From Dugong dugon (Eukaryota > Chordata > Mammalia > Sirenia > Dugongidae), in NCBI GenBank assembly GCA_030035585.1, contig CM057468.1:54804145-54868144 (forward strand): a DNA stretch of 64,000 nt. Direction: 5' to 3'. This document shows positions 35,941-49,072 of this stretch, in pieces (the stretch's first letter is position 1; each line of letters starts with the position of its first letter). Below the pieces are notes generated by a model that saw nothing but the letters and a program-made list of their open reading frames with translations, did no database searches and had not been told where the DNA came from. The translations under genes and the position numbers were made by a program.

Positions 35941-37839
35941 TATAGGACTAGGAAAGCTCTGTGTGATGCTGACGGTCATCTCCAAGTTCTGGGCTCTGTT
36001 CCTAGGAGTTCTGCTCCTTCCACAGAGTTCTGTGCAATGCAATATCATAAAGCAGGAGAAGCTGACCTTTACACCCTCACAATTCCCCTGCCTACATGAA
36101 TTTTCTTTTGGTAGAAGCCATGCAGAAATTTCACATATGTACCTTCTTCTTCTGGTCATATTTGATCTCATAAAAAAAAGAAAATTATCCCATAAAGTCA
36201 TTCTTACCAAGATATAAGTAAGTGATAAGATTAAGTGGGTACCATCAAAATAATTTCTTGTTGTGGAATTTTAGAATTTCTCTGAGCAGTTATCAGAGGT
36301 GATTTTAAGGTTAAAGATTCTTTTTGTTCTCTTGAAATTAAGCATTGTTTTTTGACTATTATATCCTCTTATTTGTGTATACATAAATCAGAGGTTCAGG
36401 TCCCAGAATCCTGGGGGATTGTTAGAAGAAAGGAGCTACTGTAAGTTGTTCAAGGCTCTTTAACCCATGTCCACAAGGGGGAAAAACAGAACTTTAACTT
36501 CAAAATAAATACATTTCAGGAGCACCTTCCCTTTGTTAGTGCTCCTTTTGCTAAGTGTCTTACATGTCATTCTTGGAACAATTCTATGAGGTGTATCATA
36601 GTATGCCCAGGTTTTAGATGAAGACATCGAAGTTCTGAGAGGTTACGTGACTTGCCCCAGGCCAGAGAGCTAGTAAATGGCAGAGCTGTGATTCAAACTC
36701 AGGGTTTTTTGACTCTGATATCATGGTGGCCACCCACCTGCAGCCCCCTCCTTGGGAAGCCCCAGGATCCCCCTGAAGCTCTTCAGAGTGTGGATCTAGG
36801 GTGTGGTTGGTGGGTAGTAAATGCCCCATGGTTAACTGACTTTCAGTTGCAAGGCTTTGAGAAAAAGCAATAATGCCAAATTACTTCAGTTTTCAAGATA
36901 GGAAAATGATTCAGAATCATATGTTGTTTGGCAACCAAATTTGGTTGGCTGTGAATTTTTTTTTTTTCAAGAAGTTGGATTGCCCTTTATCCATGAGTAA
37001 AGCCACTGTGATGGTAAACGGATCATGACTGTTGAGATCCACTTCTAAATGAGGGCTTTGTCGTTGGGCAGTTAAAGAGGAAGTGAAGCATAACTGTGAT
37101 GTAAGGGAACTTCGTCTTTGGTGCCCTCTAACTGACCCTTTAAGACAGCATCTTTCTGCATCCTCTTTTCAGCCCTGAAGGACCTGTTTAACAATAATAT
37201 TTAGAAAGAATATGAGAAATTGCTTTTTTGTTGTGTTAGCTTATGAGGTCTCAAAATGGAACCTCTCCCTGGTATATAAGAATTTTTATAGATGGTATAT
37301 AAAAAAGGAAGAAGAATTGAATTTTTAGGGTAGAATTCTAGACACTAGAGTGGGTCAACAGGGGGATTCTTTTTGGGTGGAAAACTAATAGAAGTAGGTT
37401 TCTTAAGCAGTACCAGAGAAGAGTAAGTATATCAGAAGAGTAAGTGTAGTGTAATTATATACTTTATAATGCTATATATTAAGTGTATTATCCAATTAGT
37501 AACTTGAAGGCAGGCCCCATGACTTAAAGGTTATAGAAAAATGGTAAAACCAAAAAGAAATTTTAAAGTTTGGACTTAAATGCTACAAAGATTTGATAAA
37601 TATTGGGATTAACATTTGGTCTGTAGGAAGAAAAGTAAGGCAATTGTTCCATAGGGGTTGTGGCTAGGTCTGCTTTATCTTTATGAAATAAACAACTAAG
37701 AAAAGACAAAATTGAATAGGATTTGGAGGCATTTAGAAAAATATTAATGGAACGTTTTAATCCTGGATTTCTTGACAAAATGATTGCCTGAAGATACTGG
37801 AATTTGCTACTACAGAATATCACTTAGTCTAGGAGGTGG
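35941..37839. other. Unannotated stretch with an L2/MIR3-like relic
   Basis: 36530-36715 reads like an old L2/MIR3 fragment ('aagtgtcttacatgtcattc', 'cttgccccaggccagagagctagtaaatgg'). Otherwise no gene or repeat is seen. Confidence 0.45.
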
Positions 37840-38010
37840 TGTGATATAGTAGAAAGAGCTTAGTTTTGGAGTTAGATAGACCTGGCTCTTGCTGTGACAT
37901 TGTGTCAGTTACTTAATCTCTTTGAACTTCAATTTTCTCCTGTGTAAAATGGGAACAGTAATGTGCAACTAATGAGTTATTTTAAGACTCAAAGGAGATG
38001 CTATAAAGAT
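37840..38010 (+). mobile_element. MIR element
   Basis: 'gatatagtagaaagagctta', 'gttagatagacctggctc', 'cagttacttaatctctttgaac' and 'gtaaaatggg' follow the MIR order. Confidence 0.7.
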
Positions 38011-38099
38011 CAGTTTCAATCTATTTTACTTCTCACATCAACTAATTGAAGGAATTCAATCAATTCAATTCCAATTCAAATCGATTCGACTTCATTTCC

Positions 38100-38915
38100 A
38101 ACTACATATGCAGTACTTCTTTCTCTGATTCTAACCACCAGAGCCAGGTCTGCTCTCACAAATTAAAAGAGCACAGTCCTCTAAGCTGTCAAGTCAGCTC
38201 AAGACTTCAGATGCCAGCCACAAAACAGGGGAGGGGGTACCCATGACACCCAAGATTGGGGGTACACACTTCCTACTTGCTAGCTACAGATTCAGTGGTT
38301 TCCCACTACCCCCTAAGCATGTCAGCCGTAAGCTCAGGGGTCCCCAGTCTCGCCTCACGTCTGGTCTGCTGGCTCCTACTACTTCCTCGGTTTCAATAAT
38401 TAGCTAGAGTGATTCACAGAACTAAGGAAAGCTCTATACTTACAATTACAGTTTTATTATAGCAAAAACGATGCAATGAAGAGACCCATAGTTAGAGGTC
38501 TGGGAAGGTTCTCAATGTGGACCTTTCATGTCCCAAAAAGGGACGTGATATCCTCCCATGTGTCTGTCACCTACCAGAAAGCCCACGGGGCTCCAGAGCC
38601 CAGAGCCTTTATGAGCCTTATTACATAGGCATGATTTATTGAATCATGCCCCTCCACCACACTCTGTGGTTGAACTTCAAGCTTCAGACTCATCCCCTTG
38701 AGGTGGCTGAGAGCACTTGGTGGCTGTTTCTGGCCTGGCCAACTCCCACCTGAGAGTCATCTCATTAGCATAACCTGTTAGGTGAGTGTGGTCTGGAGCC
38801 TTCATCAAAGCACTTTAATAAGTGAGGAAATTCCAAGGTTTTAGAGGTTATCTCTAGGAATCAAGGAAGGAGGCCTTTTTGGGTAAAGTTAATTGTAAAC
38901 ACCACAGATGCTATT
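38100..38915 (-). mobile_element. Old LTR-like repeat (ERV-L type suspected)
   Basis: Contains 'caataattagctagagtgattcacagaac', 'cagttttattat', 'ggcatgatttattgaatcatg' and 'gtcatctcattagcataac...aggaaattccaag'. I recognise this block order from a common placental LTR family, read antisense. Family and limits are uncertain. Confidence 0.45.
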
Positions 38916-39759
38916 TGCAACATACCTAATATATGGATACATAGGACTTTAGTGATATTCTTACACTTCTCTTTTCCTGTCTTGTTTTAATAGATAATTT
39001 ATGAATAATCTTGCCTAAATAGAATAAACTAATTAGTTATGGTTCCTAGATCAAAGCCATGCCGTCTAGCAGTGAAATAACAATGAAAAGGCTTGGAAGC
39101 TGAGAACGATGTGCACACAGAGTTTTAAAGATAGAGCTGTGCTTCCAGTTGGAGGACACTTTTCACCCCAATTTGTTCACACTGTTCTTTCACACCGAGT
39201 TAAGAAACAGGCATATCAGTCTGGCATACTTAGGAGAAAAAAATTCCATGGACCTTAAGTCAATAGCCAATAGACCAAGCTGTTTATATTCCCAAATTTG
39301 AGTTCCCTACATAAATTTTAATTCTTAAGGTCAGCATCAGTGAGGGTTGATATACATAGCAAACAAACCTCAATAACCATTCTCTTATTGGCAGCATAGA
39401 TGTATGAAATATTAATAGCAATGATGGTAGCTTATTTCCTGAATGGAAGAAATCTGTTTGGAAGTGGAAACTTTGCCAAGGTTCTAACACTTAAAATACT
39501 GCAATAGCAAATAAAAAAGGTCAGATGGGGATAAGGGGCTGTGCTTGATATACTGTATTGACAGTACATGGCAGATATTACAATAAATGAAATATGTGCC
39601 AAGATAGTAGGAACTACCGGATTTGAGTTTCATGAGGTTTCTAGCTCGTTAAATCTTCTGTTTTTAGATGAAACAGTCAAGAGGCTGATGCGTAATAGGA
39701 ATTGAAGGTCAAATCATGTAGAGCCTTTAGGCTATTTTGAGGACCTTACCTTTTACTTA

Positions 39760-39945
39760 AGGAAACCTGGTGGTACAATGGTTAAACACTAGGCTGCTAA
39801 CGAACCCACCAGCTGCCCCTTGCGAGAAATGACCTGGTGATCTTCTCCTACAAAGATTACAAACTGAGAAACCCTATGGTGCAGTTCTACTCTGTCATAT
39901 AGGGTAACTGTGAGTTGGAATCGACTCAATGGCACACAACAACCT
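39760..39945 (+). mobile_element. AfroSINE, rearranged body
   Basis: Head 'ggaaacctggtggtacaatgg'; part of the region before 'cgaacccaccagctgcc' is missing. Ends 'gcacacaacaacc'. Confidence 0.85.
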
Positions 39946-40879
39946 TTTGTTTTGGATGTGATGGAGAGCCTTTGAATGGTTTTGAGGAGAGGCGTGACAT
40001 GGTCAGGCTTATATTTTGGCTGTATCATTTTGGACAGTGTGTTGAGAATAACTATAGGGAACAAGAAGTGAAGCAGGAAATATAGTTGGGAGGCTCTTAT
40101 AACAATCAGGTTAGCAATGGTGGGTTCTTAGACCAGGATGGTGATGGCATTTGAGGTAGTAACAGACCCTGAATTTATTTTGAAGATAGAGACAATAGGA
40201 TTTCTAGTCATACTGAATGAGAGAGTAAAAGAGGAATCAAGAATAACCACAAGGTTCTGCCTTGAGTAACTCAATGTAGTACACTGCCATTGTCTAAGAT
40301 GAGGAAGTCTGTGGAGGAGCAGAGTTTAGGGGGGAGGGTTTGGAGAGTAAGGAGTTTGGTTTTAGTCATGTTAAGTTTGAGATGCTTATTAAACAATGAA
40401 GCAGTTAAGAAGGTAGATGGATATGTAACTGGGGATCAAGGGACGGAGAGATAAATTAGAGAATCAGTGAAATAAGCCATGAAACTGAATAAGATCACCC
40501 AAGGAGTGAGAGAAGGTCTAGGACTGAGACTTTGGGTCCTCCAGCATTAGATTAAGACGGCCCTCAAAGGAGATTAGGAACAAGTAGCCAGTGGGGAAGG
40601 AGAAGAATCAAGAAGGAGTTTCATCCTAGGAATCAAGTGAATAAAGTGGTTAAAAAAGCAGTCAGTGATCAATTATGTAAAATGTTTCTGGCCAGAAGAA
40701 ATAAAAACTATGAATTGACTAATTGATTTGGTAATGTGGTAATCATTACTGGCCTTGATGCTTTAGTGGAGCAGTAGAAACAGACTTGCCCTTCACCTTT
40801 GCAGGACCCAAAACAAGAGTACAATTATAGGTCCACATACCTTATAATCCAAATCAAGATTGAAAACAAAACAGAAAAA

Positions 40880-41087
40880 CTGAATCAGCTGCCATCGAGC
40901 CCAGTCTGACTGATAGTGACTCCATGTGTTGCAGAGTAGAACAGTACTCCATAGGGTTTTCTCAGCTGTGAACTTTTGGAAGCAAATCACCAGGTCTTTC
41001 TTCCAAGGTGCCTCTGGTTGGGTTCAAACCACCAACCTGTTGGCTAGTAGTTAAGCTCTTAACTGTTTGTGCCACCTAGGGACTCCA
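40880..41087 (-). mobile_element. AfroSINE, second subfamily
   Basis: Minus-strand copy with 'caccaggtctttcttccaaggtg' and the head 'gtgccacctagggactcc'. Confidence 0.83.
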
Positions 41088-41089
41088 TA

Positions 41090-43950
41090 TAACTCAAGAT
41101 AGCAAATAGCAAACATCTTGTGACCTTGAGGCAATAAGCATGAGAGAAAGGACAGCAGAATAGCAGAAGCATTGGCTCTGATATAGTCTAGCCACCCCGT
41201 AGATCTGGCAAAAGAAGAGAAGGAACAGTCTCCATCTTATCATCACACAGAGAAAGATGCTGTGCCTGGACAATCTCTTGAACATTCAGTGTAGTTCTAC
41301 ACTATTCCCCTTCTTATAGTCAAGCATTGAGAACAGCCTGGTCAGTGGGATAATACGCCTGGCTTTGAGGGTGCCAGTGCCTTACAGGAGTTGTCTGGGA
41401 ACACGAGCTGCCTTGAGGTTCATGAGACGTTGCCTTTTGCTCTACTGGGAGGAGAAGCCATGAGTCCTGTTGGGGGTGTCAGAGCTGAAGTGCAACCCCT
41501 CCTGTTGAGAGAAGAAGGATTCCCAGTTCCAGAGTGAGTTCCCAGAGTCATTTTTGAACAATTTTGAAGTTGAGCTACAGGTTTTCTGTTACTTACAGCT
41601 GAATGAACCTTCATTGACTCACTGGTATTCAATAAGTATTCATTAAATGACTGACTGAATAATAAAATAGTATCATGGCATAATATATATACAACCATTT
41701 AAAATAGTAACTCTGAGTTATAAAAAATTATGTGTTTATTATGATTTTATAAATGCCTGTGTGTGTGTTTATATGTAAATATATATGTGTATATATAGTT
41801 AGAATATGTCTAGAATATATCTGCATATGTACATAGAGAAATGTCTGAGAGTTTACAAAATAATAGCGATTATCTTTGGATTATATGATTTTTCTGATGA
41901 CTTATTTTCTTATCACCTTTTTTGTTTGCTTTTAAAATGGTCATACATTATTTTTATGATCAGAAAAAAATAGAAGTTTTAAGAAGAAAATAAATGGCAT
42001 GTAGTTGTTTATTTATCATTAGAGACAAATTCACCTTCTACATATAAAGATCAAATTAATCTTTGTTTCTATGTATTTTTTTAAATTTGAGAATATATAT
42101 TTATTACTATGTTATATTCCTTAACCAAACTGTTATTATTGATTTTAATACAGTGTTTCTCAGTCTTTTTTTTCATTGTCGTTGTGCCATAGATATATTT
42201 TTCCTAATTGTCCCTGTACCCCTGCCATGAAATTTTGCTACTATAAATATACTGTGTATCCATTAATATACTTTGGCTCTTTGCAGGCCACAGATGATTG
42301 TAATATCTAAGATTTTTTTGTCCCCCAACAACCAGTTTTTGCCCCACTGGGGGCAATATTGAGCCTGCTCAGAATGAATGACATAAGGTGTGGACATTTC
42401 ATTTTTTTGTAATTAATAAATGTACTCAATAATTGTGAGTGTACTTCCTTTTTGTTCTCCGTACCTCTCTTCCTCCCTCTTCACCTGGTACAGTACTTTG
42501 TTCCTAGCAAATATTAGAATGTTTACTTAACGATTGAATACTAAAGTATTAGTTCAAAGTCCTAATCTGAAAGATAAAGTAGGCTCGCTTCTTTCCCTTT
42601 CTCTCTCTGGCCCACTCCAAATTTTCTTTCACTATCCTAATCCAAAGGAAGGAAAACACCAACACAAACTGCCAAAAACAAACTAATGAACCAGACCAAA
42701 CAAACAATTCTCAATTATCCTCTCTAATAAAGACTGTCTTTTATATTAATGCATGAAAGATTAAGGATTTAGTCTGAAATATCTGCGTTTAGAGACATCA
42801 TTGTCACTAAACTTTCCTGGGAACAAAATTTTCATTTTTATTCTCTTTGTCCTTTGTTCATTGAACAAATATTTATTGAGGGTCTACTGTGTACCAGATG
42901 CTACCAAGCATTTGGGATGCAGATATATTCTCTGTCCTCAAGGAACTTACATTCTTGCAAATAAAAGGCTCACCATACTAACCCCTTCTGGACAAATTAG
43001 ACAGTCTGCCCCAAGAAGAAAGGCCAGTTTCTGTCCTAAAATACAGAAAATACTCCCATCCTCTTAATAGACACTTTCCCAGCTCCTGTTCAGGTCCAGA
43101 CACCACCTCTAGCAATAGAAAATTGTGGTGCTATATTACCAGTGAAGAATGTTTGTGGGGGTCAATCTTTAAATTGTGTCAGTAATAACTTAGTCTGGTG
43201 AAGTAGTTTTCCAACCAAAGGTCCAAGGACAGTCTCCAATCAGAGCCATTTGGGAGTTTAAAATCTTTCTCTTTCATACACACACACACACACACACACC
43301 CTGGAGCACACTGCTGAAGATTTAGAAAAGAGAGGGTGGGGCTAGGGATGAGAGGGACAGAGAATCTATTATGTTTAAAAAGTGACTGGAATTTCTATTC
43401 ATCTATAAGATTTGGAATGTAATCATGTAGAAAGGTGAGTTGATTGGGAATCTGTAGAACTAGTTTATAAGGATGGTGACTATGTTCTCCTTGGTAACCT
43501 ACAGGGCACAGGGAAGCCAATGCCCTTTGACGTCCCATCTCTCCGTAAGTGTCCTGCTGTCTCCACTCTGGCCCACGATTCAGATAAAGTTACTATTCTT
43601 TCCCAAGTACAGAACCTTGCTTGTCTTCCCCAGACCATGCATACACCAGGTGTGGTGGAGGTAATTATCTTTCTTTCACCAAAGACCCAGGAAAATCTTA
43701 TATCTATTACAGCATGGGAATTACAGAAATTGTGACTATGTATAAGTTGCATATTTGTACATTTGTTAGAATGCAAGCTCTTACAGTCCCCTCCTTCAAG
43801 TCCCCAGTTGGTACTTCCTCTCCAACTTTAGGAAAACCCTACCATGGCCATAGGGAGAAGAGGTTCCACCCCTTCGTACTTTCTCTCTGTCAAGCCAATT
43901 CCAGAGCCTTGGGCTTTGGCTGAATTCTAATTAGGCTCTCTTCTGCCCAG
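41090..43950. other. Unannotated stretch with simple sequence and an L2 relic
   Basis: AT/TG-rich simple sequence near 41755-41810. An L2-like block at 42850-42960 ('gaacaaatatttattgagggtctactgtgtacca'). A (CA)n tract at 43278-43299. No gene is seen; open frames at 43473-43923 overlap on both strands without domains. Confidence 0.5.
43278..43299 (+). repeat. (CA)n microsatellite
   Basis: Uninterrupted dinucleotide tract of about 11 units. Confidence 0.95.
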
Positions 43951-43955
43951 GATCT

Positions 43956-44101
43956 AGGTTCCTGGGTGGTGCAAACAGTTACGCACTGAACCCCTAACTG
44001 AAAGTTTAGAGGTTTGAGGCCCCCAGACATTGAAAGCCCCGTGTGGCGCATAGTTCCCCATGAGTCGGAACCAACTCCATAGCAACTAGCTTGGTTTTTC
44101 A
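43956..44101 (+). mobile_element. AfroSINE, second subfamily, internally deleted
   Basis: Head 'ggttcctgggtggtgcaaaca' and tail 'gagtcggaaccaactcc' are present; about 55 nt of body is missing. Confidence 0.8.
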
Positions 44102-45827
44102 GTTTTTTTGCCCAGGTTCTAGTCCCACAAGCAGGAGAAATAGTTGGATGCCAACTCCCACTCAATCTCTACCAGAAGCCTAAAAAGCAAATATACTTTG
44201 CTAAAAGTGGGGTCTTACTTTTTTGTCCCAGAGATGTCATAGTAAAGTGCAGTCCTCTTGCATACATGTCTTGATCAGAATTCTTGGCCTAAAAATAACC
44301 CTGGCACGATTGGGCTTTGGAGCATCTGATTCCTTTCTGGGCCTGACATAGTTCAGAAATCACCTCATTAGCTGTGCATGACTCTTCTCTTAGCCATACT
44401 GACGATGGCACCAGCTGCACTTAAATTACTTTTTATTTTTCTAATTAAAAATGTTTTAAGTATAAAATATGTCAATATACAGAAAATAACATAGCAGATG
44501 GTTATTTTTCTACCACCTAGCACTAACAACTGTTTCAGATCTCATTCTTTTTTTTATGAAAAAAAATAAAGTTAAAGAAATCTCTATCCCCCACCATTTG
44601 TAGCCCCTCCATCCCAGCAATTACCACTAACCCAAATAAGTTGTACATGCATATTTTATATTTTTGCTACTTGTGCATATATCCATAAATTTGTTTTGTG
44701 TTTTAAAGTTTATATGAGCAACACTAAGCCAAAGTTAAATTTACCCACATCTACATGAATTATGATGGATATATTTTTAGAACATAATGTTAAATGAAAA
44801 AAAAAAAGTCTCCTTAGTAAAAGAAGCAGAAGAATCATCTTGATTTTCCCCCTTACAAAGAGTACTGTATATCCAGCTAAAAGGGACCAAATTATATTAA
44901 TGATTTCCATTTTTTAAAAAAATAAATGAAATCACACATGCTATCAAGTTTATGTATTTAAAAACAAATATGATGCGAAAATTCTACTAAAAAAAAGTAT
45001 AAAAAAGGGAATTCACTTTTCCTGCCATCAAAGGGCTGATGACATGCTCAGGATGTGAAGATAGTGGCAAACAACTGGGAAAAGTGTCTCATAAGTCAGC
45101 AAATGGATTTGAGTTAGGGCAATCAAAATGTACACTTGGAAAAACCCAGCATCTTGTAGCAGTTTAAAGTTGCTTCACGATTTTATTAGGTGGCAAAACA
45201 TAAAACAGAATAAATTAGCCCCTAATGTCTCCACTTTGCAACTGGGAAAATTATATTACTGTTAGACATATGAGCTTTTTGATGATTAAAATGTAGACAA
45301 TGTAGGCAAAACAGTGCTGCAATAATTTGGAAATTAAGGTAAACAAGAAAGACATGATCAGTGGTTTGAACTGACTCTGTTTCCTCTTTGTTGTTTTTTC
45401 CTGATTTCAAAATCTGTATGTGCTTCTCGCACAAATTGTAAACAAATACAGAAAACCATGAAGAAAATAAATTATTCCAATTCTTTTATTCTGTTAACTT
45501 TTATACTGTTAACATTGTTCAATTAATATAACATGAGTAGTCTCCTATATAATGTCTTCTACAACCTCATTTTCTTTAGTTTTTTAAATCACAACATACA
45601 TAACTACTGTAAAGAAATTCAAGCAACATACACGCATATACACACACACAAATAAAAAAGTTTCCCATTCTTAACTACCACTCCCCACTCAACTTTCACT
45701 CCATAGAAGTAAACACTGTTTGGTATGTATTTTCCAGATATTTTCTATGCTAACTTTTTTTTTAACAATTGTTGTCCTACTATAATCTTCTGCTTCTTCA
45801 TTTGTTCACTTAATAATTGTGGTAGAC
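44102..45827. other. Unannotated AT-rich stretch, possible old L1
   Basis: Segments near 44430-44710 and 45470-45820 have the flavour of ancient L1 3' sequence. Nothing firm; no gene. Confidence 0.35.
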
Positions 45828-46330
45828 TCTTGCATTGGTGACCCCCAGTGAATCATGCCTCCTGGTATTCATGCCCTTGTGTAGTCCTACCTCACATGTG
45901 TCTGGGCTTGGTCATATGTCTTGCTTTGGCCAATGGGACATAGCAAGCTTTATGTAAGAAGAGGCTTGATAAGAACTTGCGTACTAGGGTTTACATTCTT
46001 GGATCATCGCCTCTTAGAATCCAGCCACCATGCTGTAAGGTAGCTGATCTAGACTTCCAGATGAAGATAAGCTGCATGGAAGGGAACTGAGGTGTTGCAG
46101 CCCACAGCCAGCACCAACTGGCAGATGTGTAAATAAGTCCTTCTTGAATGTCCCAGCCTCAGCCCAGTTACCAGCTGAACGCAGCCCCGTAAGTAAGCCC
46201 AGTCAACACCACAAAGAGCAAAACAATACCTCTGGTCAATCCACAGAATCCTGAGAAATACTAAATCATTGTTATTTTAAGTCATCACATTTTGGAGTGG
46301 TTAGTTATGTAGCAGTCGATCACTGAAGCA
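45828..46330 (+). mobile_element. MLT1-like solo LTR
   Basis: About 503 bp from TGTGGTAGACTC to 'gatcactgaagca'. It holds 'cctggtattcatgcccttgtg', 'ggcttggtcatatg', 'ttgctttggccaatggga' and 'ccatgctg', in the order of MLT1 LTRs. Flanks ATAAT (45823-45827) and ATAAA (46331-46335) fit a 5-bp duplication with one mismatch. It appears inserted in an older L1 relic that resumes at about 46340-46620. Confidence 0.65.
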
Positions 46331-48863
46331 ATAAAATATTAGCTTATTTTATCCACTTTATTCTTTTTAACTTTGCTTAGTATTCCACTATGTGAATATA
46401 CTACCATTTATTTAATTAGTTCCTAACTGATGGACATTTTACAGTATTGCAGTGGAAATTCTATTTAACACTGAGACAAATATCTTAATTTATAAGTGTA
46501 TACCCCTGAATATGTCCTTAGGGTAACTTTCTAGACATCTCTGAGTCAAAGGCTAGGCAGTTTTTAAGACTGTTGATATATACTGCCAATTGCTCTCAAG
46601 AAGAGGTGAGATATCTTTCTTTTTCAGAATGAATACACTGAAGATAAGAAGAGCTACATTCTGGTAGCCGGCAATCAGGTTGGACTCTCTGGCCTGATTA
46701 TCTTAGCTGATTTCTTAGACTGAAAAGGCGGAACATAACTGAGGGGAAATGGGCAATCAAACACCTTTTAATGTTTCCTGGAGTGATAATCCATCCAGAA
46801 TCAAGCATTATTGAAATGGAAATCTATGTTTGATTCTATCTGTTAAAAAAGATAAAAGGGGAGAGGAATGGTGAATTTGTACGAGCTCTTTGGTAAACAA
46901 TTGTTTAGTATCTGGTTAAGTTGAAGGTGCACATTAACCTTTGCTTTAGAAATTTTAATTCTACCTGTAGCCTAGCGAAATTATTGTGTGTGTTGTGCAT
47001 GTATAAGAACATTGAGAACAATGTTGCTTGTAATAGCAAAGAAATCCTAGTTTTACCAGTAGGAAAATGTTTACATATTCATAAAATAAAATAGTACAGT
47101 GGAAATGTCATTACAGATCCTTGTATCAATATAAGTGAATCTCATAAACATAATAATGATTTGAAAAAGAAAAAGAAAAGGCAGGTTGCGGAAATATACT
47201 GTATGAAATAATTTTCATTTAGTTTTAGAAGCATGAGAAGACTAATGCTGTACATTGTGTGGGAATACACATGGATGAAATAAAAGTATAAAAATGATGA
47301 AAATAAGCATCAAATTCAGAATTGTAGTTAGGCTCAGAGAGAGTGAGGGGATGTGATCAGAGATCAGTTCTCAAGACTTCAAAATTTTGATAATCTATTT
47401 CTTAAATTAGGAGTCAGTATGTGGCTATATGCAGAATTATTTTAAAAACACTTTATGTGTTTTGAATGTTTTATATAATTTTTGAAAAGACTGTGTATGG
47501 GGAAGTTAAGGGGTAGTGTGCGTCTCTTCTGTGATGCAATAGTTCTTGGTGCTGAGACAGGGAAAATAAAGGTGGTGACTGGGGAATCTCCTGCCAGACG
47601 TACCATCAGTTCTTTGGTGTTTGGTCCCTGCTGACTCGTAGTGGAATCCCCAGTATTTTGGAAACATTTAGAAGATTAAAAAAGGTTTCCAGTGGATAGG
47701 GCCTTTTCTCACTTCCTTTAAATTACTTCTTAATGGCTCTATGTCATGACAATGCATTTATGGCTCAGTTGGAAAAATAACCCACCATTCCTGCCTCTGC
47801 CAGTGGAGGGGTTAACCCTTCACCTTCATGCAGGAGGAAATGGTACAAGGTAGCATGGTGTAATGGACAGAACATGAATTATGAAGCCAGACCAGGTATG
47901 AATCAGTTCCTGGCTTCTCCCCCTACAAGTTGTAGCAACTTGGCCAAATTATTCTTTTCTGATTTGTAGTGGGAATCAAATCAGATGCCCTATATAAAGC
48001 ACTTGACACACAGGGACTCAGTCATGCTGGATTTTTCCTTAAGGCATCTATAATTTCTGCACCCTTTTAACGATACCTGCCATCATTGAGTCGAGTGTAT
48101 TCCAAGACAAGGTTGGAAGTCATACTACGAAGTCAAACCAGGGGATTACAGGATGATTGTTTTTTCCTGACTAAACATTAAAATAGAATGTTGAAAAAGC
48201 ATATTAGAAGGCTGCTCTTTGATCTTACTGCTGCATGAGCTGTTAGTATAAGAGCTAAGGATTTCTCTCTCATACGTAACTGCACACTAGAGGGCTCTTT
48301 ATTTATATTGGAGGAAGAAAGTACACATCTTGGTATTTGTACCTTCTTTCTGCAAGATAGTATTTATGATGAACTTTTTCCTTTTAATTAGAAAAAATTA
48401 CAGTGTTAAAATCCATCAGAATTTTTTATTTTAGGTGATCTTTAGAGGTCATTTCTAAACCTGTCACTGCTACTGCTCCTTTGCCCTCTCTGTAGTTTGT
48501 AAGGGCAATCCCTGGGACCTGCTCCACAGATTCTTGACTAATTTATTGTGAACATCCTTCCCCTGCCTTCCCTCTTCTACCTAGGGAGCTCAAGGACACA
48601 TCATTCTCTGTCATCACATTCATTGTCAGTCTTCTTCCTCAAATTGCTATGGTCTTAAGACTCTAGGGAAAAAAATTCCCCTTCTTTGGGAGGAATTTAG
48701 ACTCTCCTCATTTCATCAAAGTCTCCTCACAGGCCACTGTATTCCACTCTTCAGAGCTGCTATTCTATTTTTATCCCCATCACAAGCTTGTTTGATTTTA
48801 ATTAAGTGCCTCTTAATAGGAAGAAGCGGATAAGTAAAAGTTTAATAGAACCTAAAGAAGATA
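46331..48863. other. Old L1 tail then unannotated sequence
   Basis: 46340-46620 resembles an antisense ancient L1 3' region ('ctgatggacattttacag', 'tgccaattgctctcaag'). 47855-48010 is a MIR-like block ('gaagccagaccaggtatgaat'). No gene is seen. Confidence 0.45.
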
Positions 48864-49072
48864 AGGAGTCCCTCAGTGGTACAAATGGCTAGTGCATTTG
48901 TCCGCTAACCAAAAGTTTGGAGGTTTAAGTCCACCCAGAGGTGCCTTGGAAGAAAAGCCTGGTGATCTACTTCTAAAAAATCAGTCATTGAAAACCCTAT
49001 GGAGCACAGTTCTAGTCTTCCACACGTGGGGTCACCATGAGTTAAAATCTACTCCACGCAAACTGGTACTGG
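48864..49072 (+). mobile_element. AfroSINE, second subfamily
   Basis: Head 'ggagtccctcagtggtacaaa', body 'acccagaggtgccttggaag', 3' part 'gtcaccatgagttaaaatc'. Confidence 0.84.

Noticed and set aside
43473-43923. Overlapping open frames of 70-100 codons on both strands, possible exon
   Set aside because: No domain, no paired splice signals of quality and no coding bias visible.
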